Shown piece after piece: positions 56,836 through 64,000 of a stretch of DNA of 64,000 nt. The DNA lies in the NCBI RefSeq assembly GCF_020511115.1, contig NZ_JAJAVH010000004.1:372001-436000 (forward strand), in the 5' to 3' direction. Made by a program: the position numbers and the translations under genes. The stretch comes from Luteimonas panaciterrae (lineage in GTDB: Bacteria > Pseudomonadota > Gammaproteobacteria > Xanthomonadales > Xanthomonadaceae). Every line of letters starts with the position of its first letter. Within the stretch, counting starts at the first letter, position 1. The notes under the pieces were generated by a model. It was given only the letters and a program-made list of their open reading frames with translations, had not been told where the DNA came from and made no database searches.

Positions 56836-58409
56836 GTGACACCCCCAGCCGCACGCTTTCCCTCAAGCGCGGCAACAATGAAACCACCACCACCGAGGCC
56901 CCGCGCCTCGAAGAGCGCCTGCACAAGGTACTGGCGCAGGCCGGCCTCGGCTCGCGCCGCGCGCTCGAACAACGCATCGCCGACGGCCTGATCAAGGTCA
57001 ACGGCGAGGTCGCGCAGACCGGCATGAGCATCCGCGGCGGCGACCGCGTCGAGCTCGACGGCAAGATCTTCGTCGCCAGCGCACTCACCGATCCGGCGCG
57101 CGTGCTGATCTACAACAAGCCGGAAGGCGAAGTCACCACGCGTGAAGATCCCGAAGGCCGCCCCACCATCTTCGATTCGCTGCCCGCACTGAAGGGCGCG
57201 CGCTGGATCGCCATCGGCCGCCTCGACATCAACACCACCGGCCTGCTGCTGCTCACCACCGACGGCGAACTGGCCAACGCGATGATGCATCCCTCCTTCG
57301 AGGTCGAGCGCGAGTACGTGTGTCGCGTGCGCGCGCCCGAAGGCGAAGAGAGCGTGTCCGACAAGATCGTCGACCGCCTGAGCCGCGGCGTCGCGCTCGA
57401 GGACGGCCCCGCCAAGTTCGACGAGATCGAGCGCATCGGCGGCACCGACTCGCACGACTGGTTCCGCGTGCTGCTCAAGGAAGGCCGCAACCGCGAAGTG
57501 CGGCGCCTGTGGGAATCGCAGGGCTGCCAGGTGAGTCGCCTCAAGCGCATCCGCTACGGTTCGGTCTCGCTGCCGCAGCCGCTGCTGCGCGGCCAGTCGC
57601 AGGAACTGCAGGACGCGCAGGTCGAAGCGCTGCGTCGCGAACTCAAACTCGAGGAAGGCCCGCCGCCGGCGCTCACGCTGCAGCCGGTGATCGGCCAGCG
57701 CAAGGCCACCAAATCGACCGTGCAAGTGTCCGGTGAAAGCCGCGGCAAGGCCTACGTCAACGGCCACAACACCGCCGACGAAGGTCGCGAGCTGCGCCGT
57801 TTCGATCACGTGCGCGAGGATCGCGGCCGTCGCGGCAACAAGAAGCCGCATGGCGGACTCACGGTGAGCGGCGAAGCCGCCGCCAAGCAATCGCAGAAGC
57901 CGTTCAAGCAGCGCAAGCAGAAAGGCCCGAAGCCGTTGCCGGATGGCAATCCCGCGGCGTTCCGCACCTGGTATGTGCCCGAGGGCGTGGATACCGGCCC
58001 GGCTGGACATCGCAATGCCGGGCCGAAACATGCCAACAAAGGCGGGGCCAATAAAGGCGGGCCCTTCGGCAAGAAGTTCGGCGGCCCGGGCCAAGGTCCG
58101 CGTCAAGGTCAGGGCCAGGGCCCGCGCCAAGGCGGCAACTTCGGCGAACGCGGTCCTGGACAAGGTCCGAAGCCCGCGCAGCGCGCGTCACGTCCCTACG
58201 GACATCCGGGCAATGCGCCGAACTTCCCTTCCGATCACGCCACGCCCGGCGGCTTCAATCCCTACGATCGTCCGCGTGGCCCGCGACCGGGTGGCAATAA
58301 TCGCCCGAATGGCCCGCGCGGCCCTCGTCCCGGCGGCGGCAAGGGCTTCAAAGGCCCCGGCGGCTCGCGCGGTGGTGGCGGCGGACATCATCACGGCGGC
58401 AATCGCTGA
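56832..58409 (+). CDS. rluB: 23S rRNA pseudouridine synthase RluB, with long Gly/Arg/Pro-rich tail
   Basis: 525 residues, far longer than E. coli RluB (291). S4 RNA-binding domain at residues 27-85 (ERLHKVLAQAGLGSRRALEQRI); catalytic aspartate Asp132 in GRLDINTTGLLLLT; LLKEGRNREVRRLWESQG. RluB makes pseudouridine 2605 in helix 93 of 23S rRNA. Residues about 290-525 are a basic, disordered tail rich in Gly, Pro, Arg, Lys, Gln and His, ending in a GGGGGHHHGG-like segment. The tail may bind RNA or ribosomes. The start overlaps the scpB stop, as in the usual scpA-scpB-rluB unit. Confidence 0.95.
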   Translation: MSDTPSRTLSLKRGNNETTTTEAPRLEERLHKVLAQAGLGSRRALEQRIADGLIKVNGEVAQTGMSIRGGDRVELDGKIFVASALTDPARVLIYNKPEGEVTTREDPEGRPTIFDSLPALKGARWIAIGRLDINTTGLLLLTTDGELANAMMHPSFEVEREYVCRVRAPEGEESVSDKIVDRLSRGVALEDGPAKFDEIERIGGTDSHDWFRVLLKEGRNREVRRLWESQGCQVSRLKRIRYGSVSLPQPLLRGQSQELQDAQVEALRRELKLEEGPPPALTLQPVIGQRKATKSTVQVSGESRGKAYVNGHNTADEGRELRRFDHVREDRGRRGNKKPHGGLTVSGEAAAKQSQKPFKQRKQKGPKPLPDGNPAAFRTWYVPEGVDTGPAGHRNAGPKHANKGGANKGGPFGKKFGGPGQGPRQGQGQGPRQGGNFGERGPGQGPKPAQRASRPYGHPGNAPNFPSDHATPGGFNPYDRPRGPRPGGNNRPNGPRGPRPGGGKGFKGPGGSRGGGGGHHHGGNR

Positions 58410-58457
58410 TCGCATGCCTCGCGCATGCCTTGAAAGCAATCGGCACAAGGGAACGCC

Positions 58458-58913
58458 ATGAGCCTCGAAGGTGATGCGATCACGGCCCGGCTCCAGGCAC
58501 TGGCGCCGGAGGGCGTTCGCGACATGATCCCGCCGCCCTGCATCCTCGACATGCAGGGCGAACTGGTCGAATACGTCGAAAATGTCAGCCTGAGCGTGCG
58601 CTTCCCGGTGCTGCCGCGTTACCGGAATCCGCTCGGCAACATGCAAGGCGGCTTCATCGTCGCCGCGCTCGACAACACGCTCGGCCCGTTGTCGTTTCTC
58701 GTGGCGCCGCCCAGCGCGACCAGCGCGCTCAACACGCAATACCTGCGCCCGGTTGGCGCGCAGGAAACACTGTTGATCTGCACCGCGCGCGTGCTCGAAC
58801 GCACGCGCAACACGCTCTACCTGACCGCGGAGGCACGCCTCGCGGACGGCAAGCTGGTGGCGATCTGCCAATCGACCAACCAGATTCTGCCCTTGCCCAC
58901 CGCCAAGGCCTGA
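58458..58913 (+). CDS. PaaI/hotdog-fold thioesterase
   Basis: 151 residues. Hotdog signature RNPLGNMQGGFIVAALDNTLGPLS with the N-x-x-G-G core, and TSALNTQYLRPVGAQETLLICTARVLER. Likely an acyl-CoA thioesterase; substrate unknown. It is 48 bp after rluB on the same strand, past a small hairpin (GCATGC arms, 58412-58428), and converges with the DUF3247 gene. Confidence 0.9.
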   Translation: MSLEGDAITARLQALAPEGVRDMIPPPCILDMQGELVEYVENVSLSVRFPVLPRYRNPLGNMQGGFIVAALDNTLGPLSFLVAPPSATSALNTQYLRPVGAQETLLICTARVLERTRNTLYLTAEARLADGKLVAICQSTNQILPLPTAKA

Positions 58914-58926
58914 AGCGGCTTCGGAA

Positions 58927-59214
58927 TCAAGCGGTTCCCATTTGCGTAATCGAGATCACGCGATCGAGCCACACATAATGCTCGCGCCGCGGATCGCAGG
59001 CATCTTCGAGTCTCACCAGCGTGTTGTGACCCTCGTTACCGGCGGCATCGCGGAACACTTGAATCGTCGGCAAGGCCACTACTACGCCACAGATGCGGCG
59101 GCCGTCATCCAATTCCATCTCGACCACGGCCTCGTCCTTCAGTGCGAAGGCACGTTCCTCCAGCAGCTCGATCATGCGCGGATCGGTATGCACGCGTTCG
59201 GCGATCTGGCCCAT
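58927..59214 (-). CDS. DUF3247 protein
   Basis: 95 residues from an ATG preceded by GGAGAAACG. Matches the Xanthomonadales-restricted DUF3247 pattern: MGQIAERVHTD, VEMELDDGRRICGVVVALPTIQVFRDAAGNEG, HYVWLDRVISI. An Sm-like small beta-barrel is plausible from the pattern. Function unknown. Convergent with the thioesterase gene (13 bp between stops). Confidence 0.85.
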   Translation of the reverse strand: MGQIAERVHTDPRMIELLEERAFALKDEAVVEMELDDGRRICGVVVALPTIQVFRDAAGNEGHNTLVRLEDACDPRREHYVWLDRVISITQMGTA

Positions 59215-59279
59215 TGCGTTTCTCCGGCAGTGATGGAATCGACGCTACGCGCGGGCGCTTAACCACTGGTGACAAGGCT

Positions 59280-59314
59280 GTTAACCGCGCAGCTGTTAAT
59301 TGCGAGGCGTTAAC
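59280..59314. repeat. Three iterated GTTAA(C/T) boxes in a divergent promoter region
   Basis: GTTAAC (59280), GTTAAT (59295) and GTTAAC (59309) are spaced 15 and 14 bases apart; a further CTTAAC is at 59258. They lie between the divergent DUF3247 and FAD-oxidoreductase genes, about 65 to 115 bp from either start. They could be iterated binding sites; chance in a short AT-richer patch is possible. Confidence 0.35.
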
Positions 59315-59426
59315 TGCACGGACGACGTGAACAACGGGACTTCTTCCTCGCTTCACGCAATCGACATCATCGCCACCCGCTGCGCTGCCAGCATCACGGC
59401 ATCATCGGCAGCGGAAACATGAACGG

Positions 59427-60563
59427 ATGTCTTCCAGTGACACCTGGCAGTGGGACGTGGTGGTGGTCGGCGCCAGTTTCGCCGGCGCGGCCTGCGCGCT
59501 CGCCGCGCGCAAGGCTGGACTGCGCGTCTGCGTGATGGAACGCAAGCGGGACCCGGGGCTGAAACTTCACACCACCGGCATTCTCGTCAAGGAAGCGGCG
59601 GAGGAAACGACGCTCTCACGCATTCCCGCATCGCTCGTGCGGCGCGTCGAAGGTGTACGTCTGTATGCGCCAAGCTTGCGCAGCCTGTATCTGCAGGCAC
59701 CCGACTACTACTTCCTCACTACCGATACCGGAAACGTGATGCGGTGGCTGGCCGACGAGATGCAGCAAGCCGGTGTCGATTTGCGCTTGATGCAATCATT
59801 CACCGATGCCGCGCCTGTCGCCGCGAATTCATCGGACACGGCATCAGCACCTGGCTGGCAGATCGAAGGACTCGGGCGCGCACGATGGCTGATCGGCGCC
59901 GACGGCGCCAAGTCGCGCGTCGCCTCGCGCACCGGCCTGGGTCATGTGCGCGACTTCCTTTACGGCATCGAATACGAGTTCGCGGATGCCTGTCTGCGCG
60001 AACCCAATGCCCTGCACTGCTTCATCAGCAAACGCTATGCGCCCGGTTACATCGGCTGGGCGGCGCAGAATCCGACCGGCGTGCAGTTCGGCCTCGCGTT
60101 CCGGCATCGCCCTTCGCGTACCGGCGTGCCCGATATCGATGGATTGCTCATGGAAGTCGGCGACTGGCTCGGGATCGACAAAAAAACGCGTCCGAGCGCA
60201 ACGCGTGCCGGCCTGATTCCTTGCGGCGGAGCGGTGACGCCGCTTGCCGCGCCCGGCGTCATCCTCACAGGCGACGCCGCCGGCATCGTGTCGCCGGTGA
60301 CCGCCGGCGGCATCCATTCGGCATGGCGGCATGGCTGGATGGTTGGCGAAGCGATCGCCAGATACATGCATGGCGGTGAAGCGCGACCGGAACAGATCGC
60401 CATGCAAGCCGCTCCGCACTTCCGCAGCAAACGATTGCTGCGGTGGGCTTACGACCGCTTCCAGATGGATTGGCCCTTCGATCTGCTGCTGCATTCGCCG
60501 CCGCTGCGCTGGGCGGCCGAACAGGTGTATTTCCACAAGCGCGGGCTGCGTAGCCAGAACTAG
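59427..60563 (+). CDS. FAD-dependent oxidoreductase (geranylgeranyl-reductase-like)
   Basis: 378 residues. N-terminal FAD Rossmann motif VVVVGASFAGAACALAARKAGLRVCVMERK (G-x-S-x-x-G form), mid motif LIGADGAKSRVASRTGL and the second FAD motif GVILTGDAAGIVSPVTAGGIHSAW are as in p-hydroxybenzoate-hydroxylase-fold reductases of the geranylgeranyl reductase/digeranylgeranylglycerophospholipid reductase type. The substrate is unknown; reduction of isoprenoid or polyunsaturated chains is the family precedent. Stand-alone gene, convergent with yafV. Confidence 0.88.
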   Translation: MSSSDTWQWDVVVVGASFAGAACALAARKAGLRVCVMERKRDPGLKLHTTGILVKEAAEETTLSRIPASLVRRVEGVRLYAPSLRSLYLQAPDYYFLTTDTGNVMRWLADEMQQAGVDLRLMQSFTDAAPVAANSSDTASAPGWQIEGLGRARWLIGADGAKSRVASRTGLGHVRDFLYGIEYEFADACLREPNALHCFISKRYAPGYIGWAAQNPTGVQFGLAFRHRPSRTGVPDIDGLLMEVGDWLGIDKKTRPSATRAGLIPCGGAVTPLAAPGVILTGDAAGIVSPVTAGGIHSAWRHGWMVGEAIARYMHGGEARPEQIAMQAAPHFRSKRLLRWAYDRFQMDWPFDLLLHSPPLRWAAEQVYFHKRGLRSQN

Positions 60564-60575
60564 CCAACATCCTGC

Positions 60576-60597
60576 CATTCCCGCGAAAGCGGGAATG
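60576..60597. repeat. REP-like palindrome between convergent genes
   Basis: Perfect 9-bp stem CATTCCCGC / GCGGGAATG with a GAAA loop. This is the well-known CATTCCCGCGAAAGCGGGAATG type of extragenic palindrome found in many proteobacterial genomes. It may also act as a bidirectional terminator for the FAD gene and yafV. Confidence 0.75.
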
Positions 60598-60619
60598 ACG
60601 GCATAAGATTCCAGCCGGC

Positions 60620-61420
60620 TCAATCCTTCAAAGCGAAGGCGTCGCCATCCAGCATCGCCGGGAAACGCTCACGGTGCGCGGCAAGCTCGCTGGCGAGCAA
60701 TGTCGTGGTCACCACCACTTCCTCGTCGGTGCATTCGCTGACCGGTTGACCGAGGAAATCGATCACCGCGCTATCGCCGGAGTAATGCAGGCCATTGCCG
60801 TCGGTGCCGACACGGTTGAGGCCCGCGACGTAGCACAGGTTCTCGATGGCGCGGGCACGCAGCAAAGTTTTCCAGGCGTAGGCACGCGCCGACGGCCAGT
60901 TGGCGACGTACAGCTGCAAATCGAAATCGAGGCCGCCCTTGCGTTCCACGTCATAACGATTGCGCGCGAACACCGGAAAACGCAGGTCGTAACAGACCTG
61001 CGGATTGATGCGCCATCCACGCCACTCCACCACCAGCCGGTCGCGGCCGGCCGCGTAGCGCTCGTGTTCCTTGGCATAACGGAACAGATGGCGTTTGTCG
61101 TAATGCTTTAGCGCGCCATCCGGCGTCGCCCACAGCAGCCGATTGAAGACGCCGGCATCGGTACGCAGCTGCACGCTGCCCGTCACCGCCGCATCGAGCC
61201 GCCTGGCCTGTTCCAGAATCCAGGCCACGGTCGGCCCGTCCATGGTTTCGGCCTTGTCGATGGCGTCGTTGGAGAATCCGCTGGTGAAGGTTTCCGGCAG
61301 CAGCACGAGATCGGTCGTGCCGTGCAGGGGCGCGATCAGATCGCCGTAGTAATCGCGATTGCCGGCGGGGTCGTGCCAGCGGGTCGCGCCTTGGATCAGG
61401 GAAACGCGGAGATCGTTCAT
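60620..61420 (-). CDS. Omega-amidase (nitrilase superfamily, YafV/NIT2-like)
   Basis: 266 residues. Catalytic triad of the nitrilase superfamily: Glu43 (LLPETFTSGFS), Lys109 (HYDKRHLF), Cys143 (PQVCYDLRFP). The sequence around Cys (CYDLRFP) is that of omega-amidases, which hydrolyse alpha-ketoglutaramate and alpha-ketosuccinamate. It begins 40 bp after the ybdL stop on the same strand. This pairing lets transamination with glutamine be pulled forward by destroying the alpha-ketoglutaramate product. Confidence 0.92.
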   Translation of the reverse strand: MNDLRVSLIQGATRWHDPAGNRDYYGDLIAPLHGTTDLVLLPETFTSGFSNDAIDKAETMDGPTVAWILEQARRLDAAVTGSVQLRTDAGVFNRLLWATPDGALKHYDKRHLFRYAKEHERYAAGRDRLVVEWRGWRINPQVCYDLRFPVFARNRYDVERKGGLDFDLQLYVANWPSARAYAWKTLLRARAIENLCYVAGLNRVGTDGNGLHYSGDSAVIDFLGQPVSECTDEEVVVTTTLLASELAAHRERFPAMLDGDAFALKD

Positions 61421-61460
61421 GGCTGCACTCTATCAGTCGGTCGTCGCGGCTTCGTCACGA

Positions 61461-62606
61461 TCACAGCTTCTGCAGGCGTTCGATGGCGGCGTCCAGCGTG
61501 GCCTCGTTCTTGGCGAAGCACAGGCGCGCCAGGCGCTGGCCGGCCGGTGGTGTTTCGTAGAACGGCGATAGCGGAATCGCGGCAACGCCCTTCTCCGTGG
61601 TGAGCCAGCGGCAGAAGGCGAGATCGTCGAGGTCGCTCACGGCCGAATAGTCGACCAACTGGAAATAGCCGCCCGGCACCGGCAGCGGCTCCAGCTTCGT
61701 GGTCAACAGTTGTTCGCGGAAACGGTCGCGCTTGGCCTGGTAGAACGCACCGAGCTGCTCGTAATGCTCCGGCTCGGCGTCCAGCATCGCAGCGAAGGCA
61801 TGTTGCGCCGGCGCGAAGGTGCAGAACACGTTGTACTGATGCACCTTGCGGAATTCCGCCGACAGCTTCGGCGGCGCGATGCAGTAGCCGATCTTCCAGC
61901 CGGTGCAGTGATAGGTCTTGCCGAAGCTGGACACGACGAAGGCGCGTTCACGCAATTCCGGGTAACGCAATGCCGACTCGTGGCGCGCGCCGTCGAAGAC
62001 GATGTGCTCGTACACCTCATCCGACAACAGAAAGATGCCGGTATCGCGCAGCAATTCGGCGACGCTGGCCATGTCGTCGGCCGAAAGCATCGCGCCGGAA
62101 GGATTGTGCGGGCTGTTGATGATCAGCAGTCGCGTCTTCGGCGTGATCGCCTCACGCACGCGCTGCCAGTCGGGCGCGAAGGTGCGCGGGTCGAGCGGCA
62201 CGTGCACGGCGCGCGCGCCGGCGAGGTCGATCGCCGGTTCGTAGCTGTCATAGGCTGGATCGAGCACGATCACTTCGTCGCCCGCATGCGCCACCGCGTG
62301 CACGGCGTTGAAGATCGCCTCGGTGGCGCCGCTGGTAACGGTGATTTCCGTATCAGCGTCAGGACGATAGCCGTAGACGCGTTCGGTCTTGGCGGCGATG
62401 GCCTGGCGCAACGACGGGATGCCGGTCATCGGTGCGTACTGGTTGTGCCCGGCGCGCATGGCGCGGTCGAGTTCGTCCACCAGGCGCTGCGGCACTGAGA
62501 AGTCGGGAAAGCCCTGCCCGAGGTTGACCGCGCCGTGTTCGGCGGCGAGTTGCGACATCACGGTGAAGATCGTGGTGCCGACCTTGGGCAGTTTCGTCTG
62601 TGGCAT
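61461..62606 (-). CDS. ybdL: Methionine aminotransferase (YbdL/glutamine transaminase K-like)
   Basis: 381 residues from MPQTKLPKVG. Class I aminotransferase with PLP lysine Lys230 in SSFGKTYHCTGWKIGYC; also LGQGFPDFSVPQ, YAPMTGIPSLRQAIA, TSGATEAIFNA and SPHNPSGAM. YbdL-like enzymes use methionine, phenylalanine and glutamine. With yafV it forms the last step of methionine salvage (2-oxo-4-methylthiobutanoate to methionine), and mtnA earlier in the window belongs to the same pathway. The start has a weak ribosome-binding site. Confidence 0.92.
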   Translation of the reverse strand: MPQTKLPKVGTTIFTVMSQLAAEHGAVNLGQGFPDFSVPQRLVDELDRAMRAGHNQYAPMTGIPSLRQAIAAKTERVYGYRPDADTEITVTSGATEAIFNAVHAVAHAGDEVIVLDPAYDSYEPAIDLAGARAVHVPLDPRTFAPDWQRVREAITPKTRLLIINSPHNPSGAMLSADDMASVAELLRDTGIFLLSDEVYEHIVFDGARHESALRYPELRERAFVVSSFGKTYHCTGWKIGYCIAPPKLSAEFRKVHQYNVFCTFAPAQHAFAAMLDAEPEHYEQLGAFYQAKRDRFREQLLTTKLEPLPVPGGYFQLVDYSAVSDLDDLAFCRWLTTEKGVAAIPLSPFYETPPAGQRLARLCFAKNEATLDAAIERLQKL

Positions 62607-62684
62607 GGGAGGGATTCCGATGGAGAGTCGCGACGTGGGAGTCCAGCAGTTTACGGATGCTTTGTGATGGGTTAAACCTAATCG

Positions 62685-63170
62685 ATGTCGACTCCTCCGG
62701 ACACGCCAGGGGCACCTCCCGTCCCTGCGCTGGTGCGCGCCTATGTGGCTGCCAAGTATTACTGGCAGCATCATGGCGAATGGCATGCCTTCGCCATCGG
62801 TCAGCCCGTGGCGGCGCTGGAGCGGCTCTATCCGGATGTCGATGGCTTCGGGGCGATCTCGGCGTGGAATCCGCATTCGATCCATCTCGAGGAATCGGTC
62901 AACCGCGACGCCGACCGCGAACTGCAGGCGCAACTGGTCGCCAGCGGACGTCCCTTCTGCCCTTCCTATGCGTCGGCGGGAAATCGGGCGTGGCGCGAGC
63001 CGGGCTGGATCGCGATGGGGTTGCCGGTCGACGAATTCGATGCGCTGCTTCGGCGCTTCAGGCAGCTGGCCGGCGTCTGGTGGATGCGCGGCGGCTTGGC
63101 CCGGCTGCGTGTCGATGCACCGCGTCCACCCGAATTTGACGGCGGCGAGTGGGTCGACTGGCTAAGATGA
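62685..63170 (+). CDS. DUF3293 protein
   Basis: 161 residues, divergent from ybdL. Matches the DUF3293 pattern: AISAWNPHSIHLEESVNRDADRELQAQL, EPGWIAMGLPVDEFDALLRRFRQLAGVWW. No signal peptide or TM segment; function unknown. Confidence 0.85.
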   Translation: MSTPPDTPGAPPVPALVRAYVAAKYYWQHHGEWHAFAIGQPVAALERLYPDVDGFGAISAWNPHSIHLEESVNRDADRELQAQLVASGRPFCPSYASAGNRAWREPGWIAMGLPVDEFDALLRRFRQLAGVWWMRGGLARLRVDAPRPPEFDGGEWVDWLR

Positions 63171-63269
63171 TGTGTTCGCCGACATTTCCCGCCTGATGCC
63201 CAAGATTCCCTTCATCACGAAATTGCCCATGCCATCCATGGCGTCACTGTGCAGGCTTCAGGCCGCACG

Positions 63270-63342
63270 GCCCAGCCGTCCCTGGCTGGGCGCTCGGAGC
63301 CGCAGCCGATGCCGATAGGGCATCGGCTGAGCGCGGCTCCTC
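63270..63342 (+). repeat. 73-bp structured repeat, copy B, covering the ccmA start
   Basis: Same two-hairpin element as 44798-44870, here with fully paired stems: stem I 63270-63277 with 63284-63291; stem II 63296-63303 with 63333-63340; inner hairpin GCCGATGCC-GATAG-GGCATCGGC. Two stem base pairs differ from copy A by compensatory change: A-T at 63274/63287 and 63298/63338 where copy A has G-C. It contains the GGAG (63296-63299) and ATG (63309) used as the apparent start of ccmA. Confidence 0.75.
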
Positions 63343-63959
63343 TCCTCGCAGTCCGCGGGCTGCGCTTCACGCGCAACGAACTACCGGTGTTCGGGCCACT
63401 GGAATTCTCGGTGGAGCCCGGCGAGGCCTTGCTCGTGCAAGGCGACAACGGCGCGGGCAAGACCACGCTGCTGCGCGTGCTGGCCGGGCTGCTGCGCGGC
63501 GACGAAGGCGAAATCAATATCCACGGACAACCGGCGACGGCGGTGACACGCGCGACCACCGTCGCCTACCTCGGCCATCTGCCGGCGTTGAAGGCGGACC
63601 TCAGCGCGCTCGAGAACCTGCAATTCCTGTGCGGCCTGCATGGACGTCGCGCCCATCTGCCGCTGGAAAGCGCGATGGCGACGGTGGGCCTGGCCGGCTA
63701 CGAGGATGCCTTGGCGCGGCAACTTTCCGCTGGCCAGAAAAAGCGGCTGTCGCTGGCGCGCCTGTGGTTGTCGCCGGCGCCGTTGTGGCTGCTCGACGAG
63801 CCTTACGCCAACCTCGACCTGGGCGGCATCGAACTGGTCAACCGCATGGTGCAAGCGCACCTGCGCGACGGCGGTGCCGCGCTCGTGACGACGCATGGCG
63901 CCTATGCCGCGCCACCGGTGAGGACTCGGATGCTGGTATTGGAGCGTGGCCATGCATGA
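63309..63959 (+). CDS. ccmA: Cytochrome c biogenesis ATP-binding protein CcmA
   Basis: 216 residues if begun at ATG 63309 (GGAG 9 bases upstream); a GTG at 63249 would give 236. Short ABC ATPase: Walker [19 protein letters not shown], signature [18 protein letters not shown], Walker [17 protein letters not shown]-loop TTHGAYA. These and the size identify CcmA, the ATPase of the CcmABCDE haem-handling system. The first 11 residues ([11 protein letters not shown]) are encoded by the structured repeat; homology to CcmA begins at LLAVRGLRF. This gene is followed by an overlapping frame with the expected position of ccmB. Confidence 0.93.
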   Translation: MPIGHRLSAAPLLAVRGLRFTRNELPVFGPLEFSVEPGEALLVQGDNGAGKTTLLRVLAGLLRGDEGEINIHGQPATAVTRATTVAYLGHLPALKADLSALENLQFLCGLHGRRAHLPLESAMATVGLAGYEDALARQLSAGQKKRLSLARLWLSPAPLWLLDEPYANLDLGGIELVNRMVQAHLRDGGAALVTTHGAYAAPPVRTRMLVLERGHA

Positions 63960-64000
63960 GTCCTCGGCCGCGGCCTCTCCTGGCCTGCTCGGCTCCGCCA
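63952..64000 (+). CDS. ccmB: Possible start of ccmB (partial)
   Basis: An ATG at 63952 overlaps the ccmA stop by eight bases and opens [16 protein letters not shown] to the window edge. ccmB normally follows ccmA with overlap. Only 16 codons are visible, and another ATG at 63956 in a different frame is possible, so this rests on gene order. Confidence 0.35.
   Translation, partial: MHESSAAASPGLLGSA

Noticed and set aside
63241-63312. Separate small plus-strand frame starting ATGGCGTCACTG upstream of ccmA
   Set aside because: Terminates within the structured repeat, has no recognised domain and only a weak start; the sequence is better explained by the repeat and the ccmA leader.

Overview
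The window is high-GC, gene-dense gammaproteobacterial DNA, most likely from the Lysobacterales/Xanthomonadales. Supporting signs are a DUF3247 gene, a type IV secretion effector with an XVIPCD-type C-terminus, a zwf-glk-pgl-edd-eda operon, the smc-zipA-ligA arrangement, and natural Gln83 in GyrA. I cannot name the genus. I found no rRNA, tRNA, CRISPR array, transposase or integrase.

Left part (1-25.2 kb, nearly all on the minus strand): the N-terminal part of an alpha-2-macroglobulin lipoprotein; a candidate antibacterial effector with an exported upstream partner; gyrA; mtnA; a three-repeat DUF3011 protein; epmA; ligA; a short-chain dehydrogenase; zipA; smc; a secreted BNR-propeller/DUF1906 protein; and a 1393-residue c-di-GMP protein with about seven PAS domains followed by GGDEF and EAL.

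Middle part (25.4-53.8 kb) is a carbohydrate island framed by two LacI-family regulators. On the plus strand lacI-1 is followed by a GH65 phosphorylase, beta-phosphoglucomutase and a TonB-dependent receptor, then by a GH1 beta-glucosidase leading into zwf-glk-pgl-edd-eda (a complete Entner-Doudoroff route from glucose to pyruvate and glyceraldehyde-3-phosphate). On the minus strand lacI-2 is followed by an Oar-like TonB receptor, a GH144-like lipoprotein (predicted endo-beta-1,2-glucanase), a sugar ABC importer (binding lipoprotein and two permeases) and a secreted discoidin/six-hairpin protein. The importer has no adjacent ATPase; a MsmK/UgpC-type ATPase gene about 11 kb away may energise it. 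Four LacI-type operators can be read by eye and fall into two sequence classes, one beside each regulator.

Right part (53.9-64 kb): bolA-yciI; scpA-scpB-rluB (with smc this gives the whole Smc-ScpAB condensin in one window); a PaaI-like thioesterase; DUF3247; an FAD oxidoreductase; ybdL-yafV (methionine transaminase and omega-amidase, which connect to mtnA of the methionine salvage pathway); DUF3293; and ccmA with the first codons of ccmB.

The most unusual signals are (i) the XVIPCD effector with its candidate immunity partner, (ii) a 73-bp structured repeat present twice, with two compensatory base-pair changes, whose second copy supplies the apparent ribosome-binding site and start codon of ccmA, and (iii) the two-class LacI operator network around the glycan island.
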